DNA from: an uncultured Anaerotruncus sp.
GTDB lineage: Bacteria; Bacillota; Clostridia; Oscillospirales; Ruminococcaceae
Direction of reading: 5' to 3'
Length of the DNA: 37,566 bases
NCBI RefSeq assembly: GCF_902490045.1
Contig: NZ_CABUCJ010000009.1
Location: forward strand, 1-37,566
Under the pieces are notes generated by a model, which was not told the origin of the DNA, did not search any database, and saw only the letters and a program-made list of their open reading frames with translations. This document shows, in pieces, positions 14,113 through 21,035 of this stretch. A program made the position numbers and the translations under genes. Within the stretch, counting starts at the first letter, position 1. The number at the start of each line of letters is the position of its first letter.

Positions 14113-14842
14113 GGTTGCAATTGTCACCGGAGGCGGCACCGGCATCGGCCGGGCGATTTCGCTGAAGCTGGCGGAGGACGGCTTTTCCATCGCGGTCAAC
14201 TGCCTCGAAAGCCTGCTGCCGCAGGCGCAGGCGGTCGCGGAGGAGTGCCGCGCCAGGGGCGTGGAGGCGGAGTGCTTCGTGGCGGACGTGTCCAGCTTCG
14301 ACGCGTGCGCGGAGATGGTGAAGGCCGTCCAGGAGCGGTTCGGCTCGGTCGACGTGCTCGTCAACAACGCGGGCATCACCCGCGACGGCCTGATCGCCCG
14401 CATGAGCGAGGACCAGTACGACAGCGTCGTGAACGTCAACCAGAAGGGCGTTTTCAATATGATCCGGCATGTCACGCCGGTGATGATGAAGCAGCGTTCG
14501 GGCCGCATCGTCAGCATGGCGTCGGTGTCGGGCCTCTACGGCAACGCGGGGCAGCTCAACTATTCCGCCTCCAAGGCGGCGATCGTGGGCATGACCAAGA
14601 CGGCGGCCAAGGAGCTTGGCGGGCGCGGGATCACCGTGAACGCGGTGGCTCCCGGCTTCATCCAGACCGACATGACCGCCAAGCTCTCCGACAAGGCGAA
14701 GGAGGCGATCCTCGGCGGCGTGGCGCTCAAGAGAATGGGCCAGCCGGAGGACGTGGCAAACGCGGTGGCGTTTCTGGCAAGCGACGCGGCCGGTTACATC
14801 ACCGGGCAGGTGCTCGTCGTCGACGGCGGCATGGGCCAGTGA
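14105..14842 (+). CDS. fabG: 3-oxoacyl-ACP reductase
   Basis: This short-chain dehydrogenase reduces 3-oxoacyl-ACP with NADPH. The 245 residues show GGGTGIGR (9-16), NNAG (87-90), and the catalytic set N110, S140, Y153 and K157 (YSASK), ending in the usual VVDGGMGQ. The start is TTG 14105, which overlaps the end of fabK by 8 bp. AGGGG lies 8 nt upstream inside fabK, and no ATG or GTG fits. The overlap implies translational coupling. Confidence 0.95.
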   Translation: MNKVAIVTGGGTGIGRAISLKLAEDGFSIAVNCLESLLPQAQAVAEECRARGVEAECFVADVSSFDACAEMVKAVQERFGSVDVLVNNAGITRDGLIARMSEDQYDSVVNVNQKGVFNMIRHVTPVMMKQRSGRIVSMASVSGLYGNAGQLNYSASKAAIVGMTKTAAKELGGRGITVNAVAPGFIQTDMTAKLSDKAKEAILGGVALKRMGQPEDVANAVAFLASDAAGYITGQVLVVDGGMGQ

Positions 14843-14869
14843 CATTTTGAAAAACAGGAGTATTTGCAT

Positions 14870-16105
14870 ATGAAACGAGTCGTAATCACCTCGACGGGGG
14901 TTGTTTCCCCCGTCGGCATGAACACAGCCGATTTCTGGCAGAGCGTGGTGCAGGGCCGCCACGGCTTCAAGCCGATCGCCTCCTTCGACACCTCCCGCAT
15001 CAAGGTCAAATGCGCGGCCGAGATCGCCGGCTGGGACCCCGTCGCGCAGGGGCTCAACAAGAAGGATGCCCGCCGCATGGACCGCTACACCCAGTTTGCG
15101 ATGGCCGCCGCGAAGCAGGTTATCGAGGGCGCGGGGGATTTGAGCGGCATTGATCCCTTCCGCGCCGGCGTCATCGTGGGCAGCGGCATCGGCGGCTTTC
15201 AGACCACACTGGCCGAGCACCAGAAGTTCCTGGAGAAGGGCCCCGACCGCGTGAGCGTCTTCATGGTGCCGATGATGATCTCCAACATGGCGGCGGGCCA
15301 GATCGCGATCGAATACGGCTTCAAGGGGGACAACTTCGCGGTGGTCACCGCCTGCGCGACCGGCTCCCACTCGATCGGCGAGGCGTTCCGCAAGATCAAG
15401 TACGGTTATCTCGACCTGGCGATCGCGGGCGGCGCGGAGGCGCCGATCAACGAGGTCGCGGTCGCGGGATTTTCCAACATGAACACCCTGACCGAGTCGG
15501 AGGACTGCGACCGGCTGTCGATCCCCTTCGACAAGGAGCGCAGCGGCTTTGTGATGGGCGAGGGCGCGGGGCTCGTGCTGCTTGAGGAGCTCGAGCACGC
15601 CAAACGCCGCGGCGCGGACATCCTCGCCGAGGTCGTGGGCTACGGCGCGACCGACGACGCCCACCACATCACCGGCCCCTCCCCCGACGGCGAGGGCGCT
15701 GCCCATGCGATGATGAACGCGATGGCGGACGGCGGCGTCTCCCCCGAGCAGGTCGGCTATATCAACGCCCACGGCACCTCCACCCAGCTCAACGAGAAGT
15801 GCGAGACGCTCGCGATCAAGGCGGCGTTCGGCGCCCACGCCTACAAGCTGGGGGTCAGCTCGACCAAGTCGGTGACCGGGCACATGCTCGGCGCGGCGGG
15901 CGGCGTCGAAGCGATCGCCACGGCGCTCGCCCTGCGGGACGGCGTCATGCCGCCGACGATCGGCTACAGGGTCCCCGACGGGGACTGCGACCTCGACTAT
16001 GTGACCGAGGGCGCGCGCAGGGCGGACATCCGGTACGCCCTCTCCAATTCGCTGGGCTTCGGCGGGCACAACGCGAGCCTGCTCTTCAAAAAATACGAGG
16101 GGTGA
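14870..16105 (+). CDS. fabF: 3-oxoacyl-ACP synthase II (KAS II)
   Basis: It elongates acyl-ACP by decarboxylative condensation with malonyl-ACP. The 411 residues contain the Cys-His-His triad C162 (TACATGSHS), H301 (NAHGTST) and H338 (SVTGHMLGAAGG) plus K333. ATG 14870 follows AGGAG by 9 nt; a TTG two codons earlier is less likely. The gap after fabG is 27 bp and the stop abuts fabZ. It is the only elongating KAS in the window. Confidence 0.96.
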   Translation: MKRVVITSTGVVSPVGMNTADFWQSVVQGRHGFKPIASFDTSRIKVKCAAEIAGWDPVAQGLNKKDARRMDRYTQFAMAAAKQVIEGAGDLSGIDPFRAGVIVGSGIGGFQTTLAEHQKFLEKGPDRVSVFMVPMMISNMAAGQIAIEYGFKGDNFAVVTACATGSHSIGEAFRKIKYGYLDLAIAGGAEAPINEVAVAGFSNMNTLTESEDCDRLSIPFDKERSGFVMGEGAGLVLLEELEHAKRRGADILAEVVGYGATDDAHHITGPSPDGEGAAHAMMNAMADGGVSPEQVGYINAHGTSTQLNEKCETLAIKAAFGAHAYKLGVSSTKSVTGHMLGAAGGVEAIATALALRDGVMPPTIGYRVPDGDCDLDYVTEGARRADIRYALSNSLGFGGHNASLLFKKYEG

Positions 16106-16109
16106 AGTG

Positions 16110-16541
16110 ATGGCGCTCTATAATAAGGAACAGATCATGGAGATCATCCCCCACCGCGACCCCTTCCTGCTCATCGACGAGGTCGAGGAGCTGGAGGTCG
16201 GCAGGCGGGTGGTGGCCACAAAGTTCATCAGCCCCGACTCCTTCTGGTTCCAGGGGCACTTTCCCGGGCATCCCGTCACGCCGGGCGTGCTGATCATCGA
16301 GATGCTCGCGCAGGCGGGCGCGGTGTGCGCGCTGTCGATGCCGGAGAACCAGGGCAAGATCGCCTTTTTCGCGGGCATCGACAAGGCGAAGTTCCGCCGG
16401 CAGGTGCTGCCGGGAGACACGCTCCGCCTCGAGGTGGAGATGCTGCGGGTGCGCGGGAACTTCGGCATGGGCAAGGGGACCGCAACGGTCGGCGGCGAAC
16501 GCGCCGCGAGCGCCGAGATCACCTTCGCGCTCATGAAATAG
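16110..16541 (+). CDS. fabZ: 3-hydroxyacyl-ACP dehydratase
   Basis: It dehydrates 3-hydroxyacyl-ACP to the trans-2-enoyl form. The 143 residues form a single hotdog domain with IPHRDPFLLID (13-23) and the catalytic H50 and E64 in GHFPGHPVTPG and LIIEMLAQ, the same 14-residue spacing as in E. coli FabZ. ATG 16110 is favoured over GTG 16107 by spacing from GAGGGG (7 nt against 4). It starts 4 bp after the fabF stop and ends the rightward operon. No FabA-type isomerase is present. Confidence 0.95.
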   Translation: MALYNKEQIMEIIPHRDPFLLIDEVEELEVGRRVVATKFISPDSFWFQGHFPGHPVTPGVLIIEMLAQAGAVCALSMPENQGKIAFFAGIDKAKFRRQVLPGDTLRLEVEMLRVRGNFGMGKGTATVGGERAASAEITFALMK

Positions 16542-16551
16542 ACGCCTGTGC

Positions 16552-16583
16552 GCGGCCGGAAAACAGCCGCCGCAAAGGTTTTT
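16552..16583 (+). terminator. Possible weak terminator after fabZ
   Basis: GCGGC (16552-16556) pairs with GCCGC (16566-16570), followed 8 bases later by TTTTT (16579-16583). The stem is short and the U-run is detached, so read-through into acpP is possible. Confidence 0.3.
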
Positions 16584-16648
16584 CCAAAGTTTGTAGGGCC
16601 TGGCCAAATGCAAATTGGAAAACCCGACAAAATATGTGCAAATACCTA

Positions 16649-16677
16649 TTGCCAAACCGTGGCAAAACGGGTATGAT
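16649..16677 (+). promoter_or_regulatory. acpP promoter overlapping an inverted repeat
   Basis: TTGCCA (16649-16654) and TATGAT (16672-16677) are separated by 17 bp, with a predicted start near 16684 and a leader of about 87 nt. The -35 box is the left arm of a perfect dyad TTGCCA-N5-TGGCAA (16649-16665), so a repressor bound there would block it. Confidence 0.65.
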
Positions 16678-16770
16678 AATTGTCGTTAGCAAGACGGGTC
16701 CGCCCACGGCGGCCCCTTCCGTCAGATCATACGCGGCACCGATAGAACAGAATTATAGGAGGAAACAATC

Positions 16771-17001
16771 ATGGTATTTGAAAAAGTCAGAGAGCTTCTC
16801 GTGGACCAGCTGGACGTCGAGGAAGACGCCGTCACAATGGAGGCCAACATCCAGAGCGACCTGGGCGCCGACTCGCTGGACATCGTCGACCTGGTCATGT
16901 CCCTCGAGGAGGAGTTCGACTGCGAAATCCCTGACGAGGAGATCGAGAACATCAAGACCGTCGGCGACATCGTCAAGTATATCGAAGACCACGCAAACTG
17001 A
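16771..17001 (+). CDS. acpP: Acyl carrier protein
   Basis: This small acidic protein carries growing acyl chains on a 4'-phosphopantetheine arm. The 76 residues include the modification site S35 in LGADSLD and the highly acidic helix II with DLVMSLEEEF. AGGAGG precedes the ATG. It has its own promoter and a strong terminator and so can be expressed above the fab enzymes, as ACP usually is. In many Clostridia it lies inside the fab operon; here it stands 230 bp behind fabZ. Confidence 0.97.
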   Translation: MVFEKVRELLVDQLDVEEDAVTMEANIQSDLGADSLDIVDLVMSLEEEFDCEIPDEEIENIKTVGDIVKYIEDHAN

Positions 17002-17011
17002 CGCGTTTCGG

Positions 17012-17043
17012 AATCCCCGCCGGGACGGCGGGGATTTCTTTTT
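17012..17043 (+). terminator. Rho-independent terminator of acpP
   Basis: AATCCCCGCC (17012-17021) pairs perfectly with GGCGGGGATT (17027-17036) around GGGAC, followed by TCTTTTT. No promoter is evident between it and the next gene, so some read-through may feed that gene. Confidence 0.88.
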
Positions 17044-17071
17044 CACTCCATTTCAGAAAGGATGAACCCGG

Positions 17072-17797
17072 ATGAACGAGAACAGCTTCGGCGGCTTCCA
17101 GGACGGCGCCGACCTCGACGCGGTCCGCCAGCAGGTGCAGACCCCCCTCTACCGGCATGTGGCCAAAACCTACGGCTGGATGTTTTTGGGGCTCCTGCTC
17201 ACCTTCGTCACCTCCTTTTTGCTCTACGCGACCCGGATGGTGCTGCTCTTCTTTGTCACCCCCTGGCTGCCCTTCGCGCTGCTGATCGGCAAGCTTGCGC
17301 TCGTCTTCTACCTCACCTCCCGCATCCGGAAATATTCGGTGACCACCGCGCGGGTGATCTTCCTCTGCTATTCGGTGCTCACCGGCGTCGCGTTTTCGCC
17401 GCTGCTGCTCCTCTACGACGCGGGCAGCGCGATCTTCGTCTTCGGCGTCGTGTCCGTCTTCTTCGGCGTGATGGCCGCGGCGGGCCTTATCACCAGGCGC
17501 GACGTCTCCGGCTTCGCGCCGCTCGTCCTCTTCGGTCTGCTCGCGCTGCTGCTCATGGGGGCCGTCAATCTCTTCCTCGGGCTCGAGGGCTTTGAGACGG
17601 CGATCTGCTTTATCGGCGTGGCGGTCTTCCTCGGCGTCACCACCTACGACTCCAAAAAGGTCAAGGACTACTACCACGCCTTTGCGGGGGACGCGGAGAT
17701 GCTGGAAAAGGTGTCGATCTATTCGGCGCTCAACCTCTATCTCGACTTCATCAACCTCTTCCTCTACCTGCTGCGCCTGCTCGGCAAGCGCAAGTAG
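17072..17797 (+). CDS. Bax inhibitor-1/YccA-family membrane protein
   Basis: The 241-residue product has about 35 polar residues and then roughly seven hydrophobic helices (about 35-54, 57-78, 91-113, 117-138, 145-169, 173-190, 217-236). The family-typical segment TTYDSKKVKDYY lies before the last helix and carries the conserved aspartate of the pH-sensing pair. Bacterial relatives such as B. subtilis YetJ are pH-sensitive calcium leak channels in the cytoplasmic membrane; the role here is inferred from family only. GAAAGGA lies about 9 nt before the ATG. The gene stands between two strong terminators, and I see no good promoter of its own. Confidence 0.85.
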   Translation: MNENSFGGFQDGADLDAVRQQVQTPLYRHVAKTYGWMFLGLLLTFVTSFLLYATRMVLLFFVTPWLPFALLIGKLALVFYLTSRIRKYSVTTARVIFLCYSVLTGVAFSPLLLLYDAGSAIFVFGVVSVFFGVMAAAGLITRRDVSGFAPLVLFGLLALLLMGAVNLFLGLEGFETAICFIGVAVFLGVTTYDSKKVKDYYHAFAGDAEMLEKVSIYSALNLYLDFINLFLYLLRLLGKRK

Positions 17798-17810
17798 CCG
17801 GAACGCGTAC

Positions 17811-17838
17811 GGCCGCCGTCAACGGACGGCGGCCTTTT
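17811..17838 (+). terminator. Rho-independent terminator after the BI-1 gene
   Basis: GGCCGCCGT (17811-17819) pairs with ACGGCGGCC (17826-17834), followed by TTTT. It lies directly ahead of the proS promoter. Confidence 0.8.
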
Positions 17839-17870
17839 GCCCGCGCGGGCCGCGGATTGGCGGGCGGCCC

Positions 17871-17899
17871 TTGCATTTCGGGGAAAAATTCGCTATGAT
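17871..17899 (+). promoter_or_regulatory. Promoter of proS
   Basis: TTGCAT (17871-17876) and TATGAT (17894-17899) are separated by 17 bp. Transcription should start near 17906, giving an 80-nt leader. Confidence 0.75.
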
Positions 17900-17913
17900 A
17901 CAAGGGTAATGCC

Positions 17914-17948
17914 ACCGGCGGCCGCGTGGGCCGCCGCCGGTCATATTT
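17914..17948 (+). promoter_or_regulatory. Terminator-like hairpin in the proS leader
   Basis: ACCGGCGGC (17914-17922) pairs with GCCGCCGGT (17933-17941), followed by CATATTTT. A second self-complementary GGGGCGCCCC (17950-17959) lies just before the ribosome binding site. The leader is too short for a T-box. It may be a simple attenuator, or the stem may only protect the RNA. Confidence 0.4.
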
Positions 17949-17986
17949 TGGGGCGCCCCGCGGGACGCCGAAGGAGAACATGCTTT

Positions 17987-19423
17987 ATGGCGGACAAGAA
18001 AAAGATGGTGGAAGCGATCACCTCGATGGAGGAGGACTTCGCGAAATGGTACACCGATATCGTCAAAAAGGCCGACCTGGCGGACTATTCGTCGGTGCGC
18101 GGCTGCACGGTCGTGCGCCCCTACGGCTGCGCGATCTGGGAGAACATCCAGCGTGACCTCGACGGCCGCTTCAAGGCGACGGGGCATGAGAACGTCATGA
18201 TGCCGATGTTCATCCCCGAGGGCCTGCTCCAGAAGGAGAAGGACCACGTCGAGGGGTTCGCGCCCGAGGTGGCGTGGGTGACCCACGGCGGCGAGGAGAA
18301 GCTCACCGAGCGCCTCTGCGTGCGCCCGACCTCCGAGACCCTCTTCTGCGAGCACTACGCGAACATCATCCACTCCTACCGCGACCTGCCCAAGCTCTAT
18401 AACCAGTGGTGCTCGGTCGTGCGGTGGGAGAAGACCACCCGCCCCTTCCTGCGCACCTGCGAGTTCTGGTGGCAGGAGGGCCACACGATGCACGAGACGG
18501 CCGAGGAGGCGATGGCGGAGACCGAGCGGATGCTGAACGTCTACGCCGACTTCTGCGAGGAGAGCCTCGCGATCCCCGTCACCAAGGGCCGCAAGACCAA
18601 AAAGGAGCAGTTCGCGGGCGCGGAGGCCACCTACACGATCGAGGCGATGATGCACGACGGTAAGGCGCTCCAGTCGGGCACCTCCCACTATTTCGGCGAC
18701 GGGTTCGCCCGCGCCTTCGGCATCACCTTCCAGGGCCGCGACAACAAGCCCCAGTACCCGCATCAGACCTCGTGGGGGATGTCGACCCGCATCATCGGCG
18801 CGATCATCATGACCCACGGCGACAACGACGGGCTGGTGCTGCCGCCCGCCATCGCGCCGATCCAGGTGATCGTCGTGCCGGTCGCCCAGCACAAGGAGGG
18901 CGTCCTCGAGAAGGCGGGCGAGGTCACCGAAAAGCTCCGGGGCTTCTGCCGCGCGAAGATGGACGGCAGCGACAACTCGGCGGGCTGGAAGTTCGCGGAG
19001 TATGAGATGAAGGGCGTTCCGCTCCGGCTGGAGATCGGCCCGCGCGACATCGAGCAGAACCAGTGCGTGCTGGTGCGGCGCGACACCCGCGAAAAGACGG
19101 TCGTCTCCCTCGACGAGCTCGAGGCGAAGGTGCCCGAGCTGCTGCGCGCGGTGCACGACGGCCTCTACCAAAGGGCGCTCGAAAACCGCGAGGCGCGCAC
19201 CTGGACCGCAGGGACCTTCGACGAGCTCAAGGCGCTCGCGGCGGAAAAGAGCGGCTTCTTCAAGACGATGTGGTGCGGCGACGAGGCGTGCGAGCTGCGC
19301 GTCAAGGAGGAGGCGGGCCTCACCTCCCGCTGCATGCCCTTCGAGCAGGAGCAGATCGGCGGCGTCTGCCCGGTCTGCGGCAAGCCCGCGACGACCTCGA
19401 TCATCTGGGGCCGGGCGTACTGA
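17987..19423 (+). CDS. proS: Prolyl-tRNA synthetase, archaeal/eukaryal-type
   Basis: This class II enzyme charges tRNA-Pro. The 478 residues lack the INS editing domain of the usual bacterial ProRS. They show RPTSE (113-117), the motif 2 arginine region RWEKTTRPFLRTCEF, HQTSWGMSTR (motif 3), and the C-terminal zinc-type domain with C430, C435, C461 and C464, ending in a conserved tyrosine (GRAY). This is the short type also found in Thermus and many Clostridia. AAGGAG precedes ATG 17987; in-frame codons up to 17837 lie upstream of the predicted transcription start. It is transcribed from its own promoter with a small membrane-protein gene 51 bp behind. Confidence 0.95.
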   Translation: MADKKKMVEAITSMEEDFAKWYTDIVKKADLADYSSVRGCTVVRPYGCAIWENIQRDLDGRFKATGHENVMMPMFIPEGLLQKEKDHVEGFAPEVAWVTHGGEEKLTERLCVRPTSETLFCEHYANIIHSYRDLPKLYNQWCSVVRWEKTTRPFLRTCEFWWQEGHTMHETAEEAMAETERMLNVYADFCEESLAIPVTKGRKTKKEQFAGAEATYTIEAMMHDGKALQSGTSHYFGDGFARAFGITFQGRDNKPQYPHQTSWGMSTRIIGAIIMTHGDNDGLVLPPAIAPIQVIVVPVAQHKEGVLEKAGEVTEKLRGFCRAKMDGSDNSAGWKFAEYEMKGVPLRLEIGPRDIEQNQCVLVRRDTREKTVVSLDELEAKVPELLRAVHDGLYQRALENREARTWTAGTFDELKALAAEKSGFFKTMWCGDEACELRVKEEAGLTSRCMPFEQEQIGGVCPVCGKPATTSIIWGRAY

Positions 19424-19474
19424 TTCCCACTGCCCGGCGCGCGCCGGGATAAAACAGCAAACGGGGGTAGGAAG

Positions 19475-20140
19475 ATGGAAATGACCTATAAAAACACGCT
19501 GCTCAAGGTGACGGCGATCCTGATGATCGTCTTCGCGGTGCTCGGGCTGGTGTCCGCGGGCATGATCTCGATGGACGTCCAGAAGGAACTGGGCGGCAGC
19601 TCGGGCGGCTTTACGAGCATGATCATGGAGATCGCGATGGAGGATCCCTCCTTCGCGGCGCAGGCGGGCATCGACGACCCGGCGGAATTCTATGAGCTCA
19701 TGCAGGACGAGGAGTTCCAGGCCGTGATGGGCGGCGTCTTCGCCGTGATCAGCGTGGTCATGATTCTCTTCGCGGCGGTCGCCGCGATCCCGCGCGCCAT
19801 CGCGGGCATTTTGGGACTGAGCCGCAGCTCCCGCCCGGAAAAGAGCGGATTCTTCATGGCGTGGGGAATCGTGCTGCTCATCCTCGGCGTGATCGGCATG
19901 CTCTTCTCGGGCGGCGTGTTCTCCTTCAACGGGCTGGTGAGCCTCGTGGGCGGCGTCGTCCTGCCGATCCTCTACCTCGTCGGGTCGAGCCAGCAGAAGA
20001 AGGCCTATCTCGCGAGCCTCTCCGCCGCGCAGGCCGTCAACATCAATTACGCGGCGATGCCCGCGGGCAGCAGCCCCAAGGCCCCGCCCGCCGCGCCGGA
20101 GGCGCCGCGGCAGCCGGAAAACAAGGGCCCGGAGTTTTAA
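19475..20140 (+). CDS. Four-helix membrane protein of unknown function
   Basis: The 221-residue protein has hydrophobic segments at about 10-32, 84-110, 125-146 and 148-170. An acidic loop of about 50 residues follows the first helix, and the polar tail is rich in Pro and Ala (about 172-221). The loop has the repeated look of small DUF4064-type membrane proteins, but I cannot assign a family with confidence. The ribosome binding site is GGGGTAGGA; starts at 19475 and 19481 are both possible, the latter better spaced. It probably reads through from proS, since no promoter is seen in the 51-bp gap, and it ends at a strong terminator. Confidence 0.7.
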   Translation: MEMTYKNTLLKVTAILMIVFAVLGLVSAGMISMDVQKELGGSSGGFTSMIMEIAMEDPSFAAQAGIDDPAEFYELMQDEEFQAVMGGVFAVISVVMILFAAVAAIPRAIAGILGLSRSSRPEKSGFFMAWGIVLLILGVIGMLFSGGVFSFNGLVSLVGGVVLPILYLVGSSQQKKAYLASLSAAQAVNINYAAMPAGSSPKAPPAAPEAPRQPENKGPEF

Positions 20141-20151
20141 AGGATCCCTCG

Positions 20152-20182
20152 AAAGCGGGGCGGCAGAGCCGCCCCGCTTTTT
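20152..20182 (+). terminator. Strong terminator ahead of the ribosomal cluster
   Basis: AAAGCGGGGCGGC (20152-20164) pairs perfectly with GCCGCCCCGCTTT (20168-20180), then TT. It separates the proS unit from the S10 promoter region. Confidence 0.88.
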
Positions 20183-20306
20183 CCGCCCCGGGCCGCCCGC
20201 ATAAGCCGCCGGGGGAGCGGGAAAACTTCCCTCGAAAGGAAATTTCAGCGGCGGCCGGGAAGCGAAAATTTTTTGGAGCTTTTTACGAATTTTTATCAGA
20301 AAATAC

Positions 20307-20338
20307 TTGCATTGTGACGGGGGTTGTGGTATTATAAT
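20307..20338 (+). promoter_or_regulatory. Promoter of the S10-spc-alpha cluster
   Basis: TTGCAT (20307-20312) is followed after 17 bp by TATTAT (20330-20335), which overlaps a perfect TATAAT (20333-20338). The upstream side is A/T-rich with T/A runs resembling an UP element (about 20265-20300). The start is predicted near 20342, almost 300 nt before rpsJ. Confidence 0.75.
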
Positions 20339-20341
20339 CGA

Positions 20342-20551
20342 GCGTGACTGCACAGATATGCGATGATGCGGGAGGTGGCCGCCCTCTGAGGCGGGGAATT
20401 TCCGCGGAGTATGTCCGATTTCAAACCGGGCGACTTTAATACTGATGAAAGCGTGCGCAATGCGCCTGTGAAGGCATTTTGCGCGGCGCGGCGGCTTTTG
20501 GCCGCGGGCGGTATGAAGTCCGGCTAAACTGGAAAGTTTACCGGATTTTTT
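20342..20551 (+). promoter_or_regulatory. Structured S10-operon leader RNA ending in an intrinsic terminator
   Basis: The elements in order are as follows. A 5' hairpin pairs GCGGGA (20368-20373) with TTCCGC (20400-20405) and contains CCGCC/GGCGG. A long-range stem of 12 pairs with one bulged A joins 20432-20444 to 20509-20520. It encloses two hairpins, 20455-20484 (GCGCAA/TTGCGC) and 20487-20506 (CGCGGC/GCCGCG), forming a three-way junction. The terminator is 20519-20551. The closing stem and the terminator share bases 20519-20520, so they compete at that edge. The design fits feedback by a ribosomal protein, but I do not recognise a named leader family. Confidence 0.6.
20519..20551 (+). terminator. 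Attenuator-type terminator in the S10 leader
   Basis: TCCGG (20519-20523) pairs with CCGGA (20541-20545), and TAAACT (20525-20530) with AGTTTA (20535-20540), with a single bulged C and a GNRA-type GGAA loop. Six T follow (20546-20551). It lies in the transcript of rpsJ, 89 nt before its start, so it must be bypassed for the cluster to be expressed. Confidence 0.75.
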
Positions 20552-20640
20552 GTATGCCCGCCCGCGAAACACCCGGAGGGGTGTACAGGGCGATTCGGTA
20601 TGTGAAGTGTCGTCAGAAAACATTAAGGAGGCGATCTTCA

Positions 20641-20952
20641 GTGGCAGTCAAGGAGAAAATCAGAATCAGGCTCAAAGGTTACGATCACCAGCTCGTCGAT
20701 GCATCGGCGGAGAAGATTGTGGAAACGGCAAAGCGCACCGGCGCCCGCGTTTCCGGTCCGATCCCCCTGCCGACCGAGAAGGAAATCGTCACCATCCTGC
20801 GCGCCGTCCACAAGTACAAGGACAGCCGCGAGCAGTTCGAGATGAGGACCCACAAACGGCTCATCGACATCCTGCGTCCCTCGAATAAGACGGTCGAGGC
20901 GCTCACGGGACTCGAACTCCCCGCCGGCGTGGAGATTGAAATCAAGCTCTAA
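20641..20952 (+). CDS. rpsJ: 30S ribosomal protein S10
   Basis: The 103-residue S10 (NusE) is part of the 30S head and also of the NusB-S10 antitermination complex. Its recognisable core is IRIRLKGYDHQLVD, with the long loop containing PLPTEKEIVTILR and the C-terminal RPSNKTVEAL. The start is GTG 20641 with AAGGAGG upstream; longer in-frame readings into the leader are not supported. It is the first gene of the cluster. No tuf or fusA precedes it, unlike the order in many Firmicutes. Confidence 0.97.
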   Translation: MAVKEKIRIRLKGYDHQLVDASAEKIVETAKRTGARVSGPIPLPTEKEIVTILRAVHKYKDSREQFEMRTHKRLIDILRPSNKTVEALTGLELPAGVEIEIKL

Positions 20953-20970
20953 GCCGCGCGAAACCCCGAC

Positions 20971-21008
20971 GACGGATTCGCCGTCAGGTCAAGTCGGCGA
21001 GAGCCGAC
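20971..21008 (+). other. Two tandem hairpins between rpsJ and rplC
   Basis: GACGG-ATTCG-CCGTC (20971-20985) and GTCGGC-GAGA-GCCGAC (20993-21008, GNRA loop) lie in the 83-bp gap. There is no U-tract, so these are not terminators. They may be RNA processing or translational-control structures. Confidence 0.4.
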
Positions 21009-21035
21009 CAATAACCTTCAGGAGGTAAGAAAGGT

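Noticed and set aside
14099..16069. 656-codon minus-strand ORF over fabG and fabF
   Set aside because: It is a shadow of genes with intact catalytic motifs.
17906..17986. T-box riboswitch before proS
   Set aside because: The leader is about 80 nt and has no specifier stem or T-box sequence.
19433..19448. Terminator after proS (CCCGGCG-CG-CGCCGGG)
   Set aside because: It is a plain palindrome with no U-tract and no workable loop, and it is followed by AT-rich sequence and the next gene's ribosome binding site.
17819..20623. 934-codon minus-strand ORF over proS and the S10 leader
   Set aside because: It runs through a promoter, terminators and the leader; its composition is that of an antisense shadow.
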